Of a stretch of 64,000 nucleotides of DNA, positions 62,298 to 64,000 are shown in pieces; position 1 is the first letter of the stretch, and every line of letters begins with the position of its first letter. Below the pieces are notes generated by a model. It was not told where the DNA came from, did no database searches, and saw nothing but the letters and a program-made list of their open reading frames with translations. The DNA is from Neurospora tetrasperma FGSC 2508 (Eukaryota > Ascomycota > Sordariomycetes > Sordariales > Sordariaceae), in contig NW_009799099.1 in assembly GCF_000213175.1 (NCBI RefSeq), forward strand, positions 3,970,473 through 4,034,472, read 5' to 3'. A program made the position numbers and the translations under genes.

Positions 62298-64000
62298 GTT
62301 GACTGAGGGTATCCGCAAAAACACACACAAGGAATGAGCGGAGGAGTTGAAAGGAGAGCGAGCCAACAAGACCTCAGACGATACGAGGAGTGCTGGACAG
62401 GAAACCTTCGACCTGGGGAAAATATTTGGCTCGATCCAAAATTTTGGACATGTCGCGCATGGGCCCATTGCCATGCCAAGACCTACTTTTCCCTATCGTG
62501 CGGGGCATTTCTGGCGCGCACAAAGTGCACTGCGAACCGTGCACGCTGCCTCTCTGCCGAAGATCGAGGTGGGGTGAACGGTTTCCCGTTCCAGTCCGAA
62601 ATTCAAGCTCGAGAACCAGACCACCAGTTCGTCCAGCAGAGCGGCTCATGTTTGTCTCCATTCACAACTTCAAATGTTTACCGACGTTCTCTCATGCTAC
62701 GGCACTCTCACCTGCTGCAACTATCATAGGCTTTGCGACGTTATATGTTCCTATCTTTAATTCACTGCATCGAGCACCCTCACGTCTTTTTTTCTTCTTT
62801 TTTTTTTTCACTCATCTCCAGGATCTCAGGTGGCTGCGCACCTTTACGGTTTGGCGATAGCATCAAAGTGGAGAGTGGAGACACTTTGTACTGACACGGC
62901 GGGTACTGTACAGCTTCCCCGGCCTCAACCGACCCCATGGTCCCTTTCAGCGAACTTCATGCATTTCGTCTTGGTTTGCTAATATTCCTCCAGAGCCTGT
63001 TCACAAAAGATGCCTAAGTAGGATATCACATCACGGCTATCCCTCAAACTTTTTTTGTCGAGTGCGCAAAGAGCCGAGCGTGTTGGGGAATATCTGACAA
63101 GTGTCTTGGAAACATAAATAACTTACCATGATATACTTGGGCAATCGCCGCTTTATGGGCACCAGTCAGCTACGTTCGAGCACTTCTTCCATTCGTTTGG
63201 CGAAGCTCATGAAAGCCGTCCTTATATATTTATCAGGACCTGTGCGGTCGAGATACTTACTTGGACAAGGGGCCAAGGTTCAAGAAAAACGAGCAAATAC
63301 TTCAAAACATCGTTGTCATTGTTTGGGTCTGGTAGTTGCGAGATCTCGAGGGTCACGGCTTCTCTATTCGATCTTGCAACGCGACCTGGGACCATCTTGT
63401 CTGAGCTCTAGACGAAGGGAATGGAATAGCTTTGCACGGCTCAGCTCCTATGACCTCCCACTCGAACCCAGCAGACATCAGAGAAAGTTGCGACCGTGTA
63501 CTTTTTTTGATAGGAACGATCATATGGAACAGTCACCTCTTGATCGGTGTCGAGATGGTGTCTCTTTGTCCCGTATGAGAGTACCTCATCTAACTCAGTG
63601 TTCAAATCCGCTCAAGCTGGCGACTCAGGCGCCAGTCTTCATGGCGATACAGTGACTCCCCTATCGACGACCAATTTGATCTGCTCCTTGCCCGCGTCAG
63701 TCAATCAGCATCGAGCCCGCAATGTCGTGTCCAACATGCGCTTCCCTTGCAGAAGCCACGATGCCCCCTTTGGTACACCATTTCATTGTGGTTGGTGTTT
63801 TATCTTGCCGCCTATTTTGTGACAGACTCTCGGTCGGTATTGATCGTCAGGGGCACGAGCTTAATTCTGATACAGATCTCAGGTAGCATCGCGACCCCTG
63901 CCCCCAGGTTTCTTTACGCTGCGAATGCTCGGATCTCTTAAACAAGTCTTTGACCCCGGTGGCTCGGTAAAGCTTCTTCAACAGTCTCCGTGCTTGGCAC
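62298..64000. other. tuf1 promoter and right-end region
   Basis: 1.7 kb upstream of mitochondrial EF-Tu up to the window edge. T-rich tracts lie near 62790-62810. The largest open frame (63128-63655) has no protein-like pattern. Nothing else is supported; a gene outside the window may use part of this as promoter. Confidence 0.45.

Noticed and set aside
63128-63655. 175-codon frame near the right end
   Set aside because: No recognisable domain; Ser/Arg/Leu-rich like random translation.

Overview
The window looks like nuclear DNA of a filamentous ascomycete, most likely a Sordariales species near Neurospora, Sordaria or Podospora. Genes carry short introns (about 55-120 nt) with GTAAGT-like donors and CTGAC/CTAAC branch-point boxes. 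Highly expressed genes prefer C-ending codons. Several proteins match Neurospora relatives in length: a 71-residue GRG-1/CCG-1, a 369-residue ERp38 and a 437-residue mitochondrial EF-Tu. Placement and names rest on recalled family features, since no search was possible.

Layout. 0.1-7 kb: ribosomal protein L4 (+), then an ARO8-type aminotransferase (-) and a flavin monooxygenase (-). 7.2-12.8 kb: one exon encoding a 1862-residue acidic protein with a POT1/Cdc13-type OB fold at its C-terminus. 12.8-16.5 kb: long non-coding stretch upstream of the grg-1/ccg-1 homologue. 17.4-22.5 kb: an EBP/EXPERA membrane protein and a seven-helix GPCR-like protein. 23.5-33 kb: a minus-strand run of a centrin-like EF-hand protein, glyoxalase II, LAS1, saccharopine reductase and a disordered protein of unknown function. 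33-45.8 kb: 12.8 kb without a recognisable gene, holding two MITE-like elements. 45.8-52.3 kb: a PfkB/ketohexokinase-like kinase (-) and NAD kinase (+). 52.9-62.3 kb: the Dsc1/Tul1 E3 ligase (-) divergent from an HSBP1 homologue (+), then ERp38 (-) divergent from ribosomal protein S29 (+), and mitochondrial EF-Tu (-). The last 1.7 kb shows no gene.

The content is mostly housekeeping: translation (L4, S29, mitochondrial EF-Tu, LAS1 in rRNA maturation), amino-acid and cofactor metabolism (aromatic/aminoadipate transamination, lysine synthesis, NADP supply, methylglyoxal detoxification) and protein quality control (ERp38, Dsc1). I see no secondary-metabolite cluster, CRISPR array, rRNA, convincing tRNA or virus-like element. 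The most notable items are the telomere-type OB protein, two MITE-like elements whose ends share one spacing pattern, a GC-AG intron in the HSBP1 gene, an in-frame retainable intron in NAD kinase, and a two-start gene model for glyoxalase II. Exon coordinates were placed by hand and checked for reading-frame continuity, but there is no transcript evidence.
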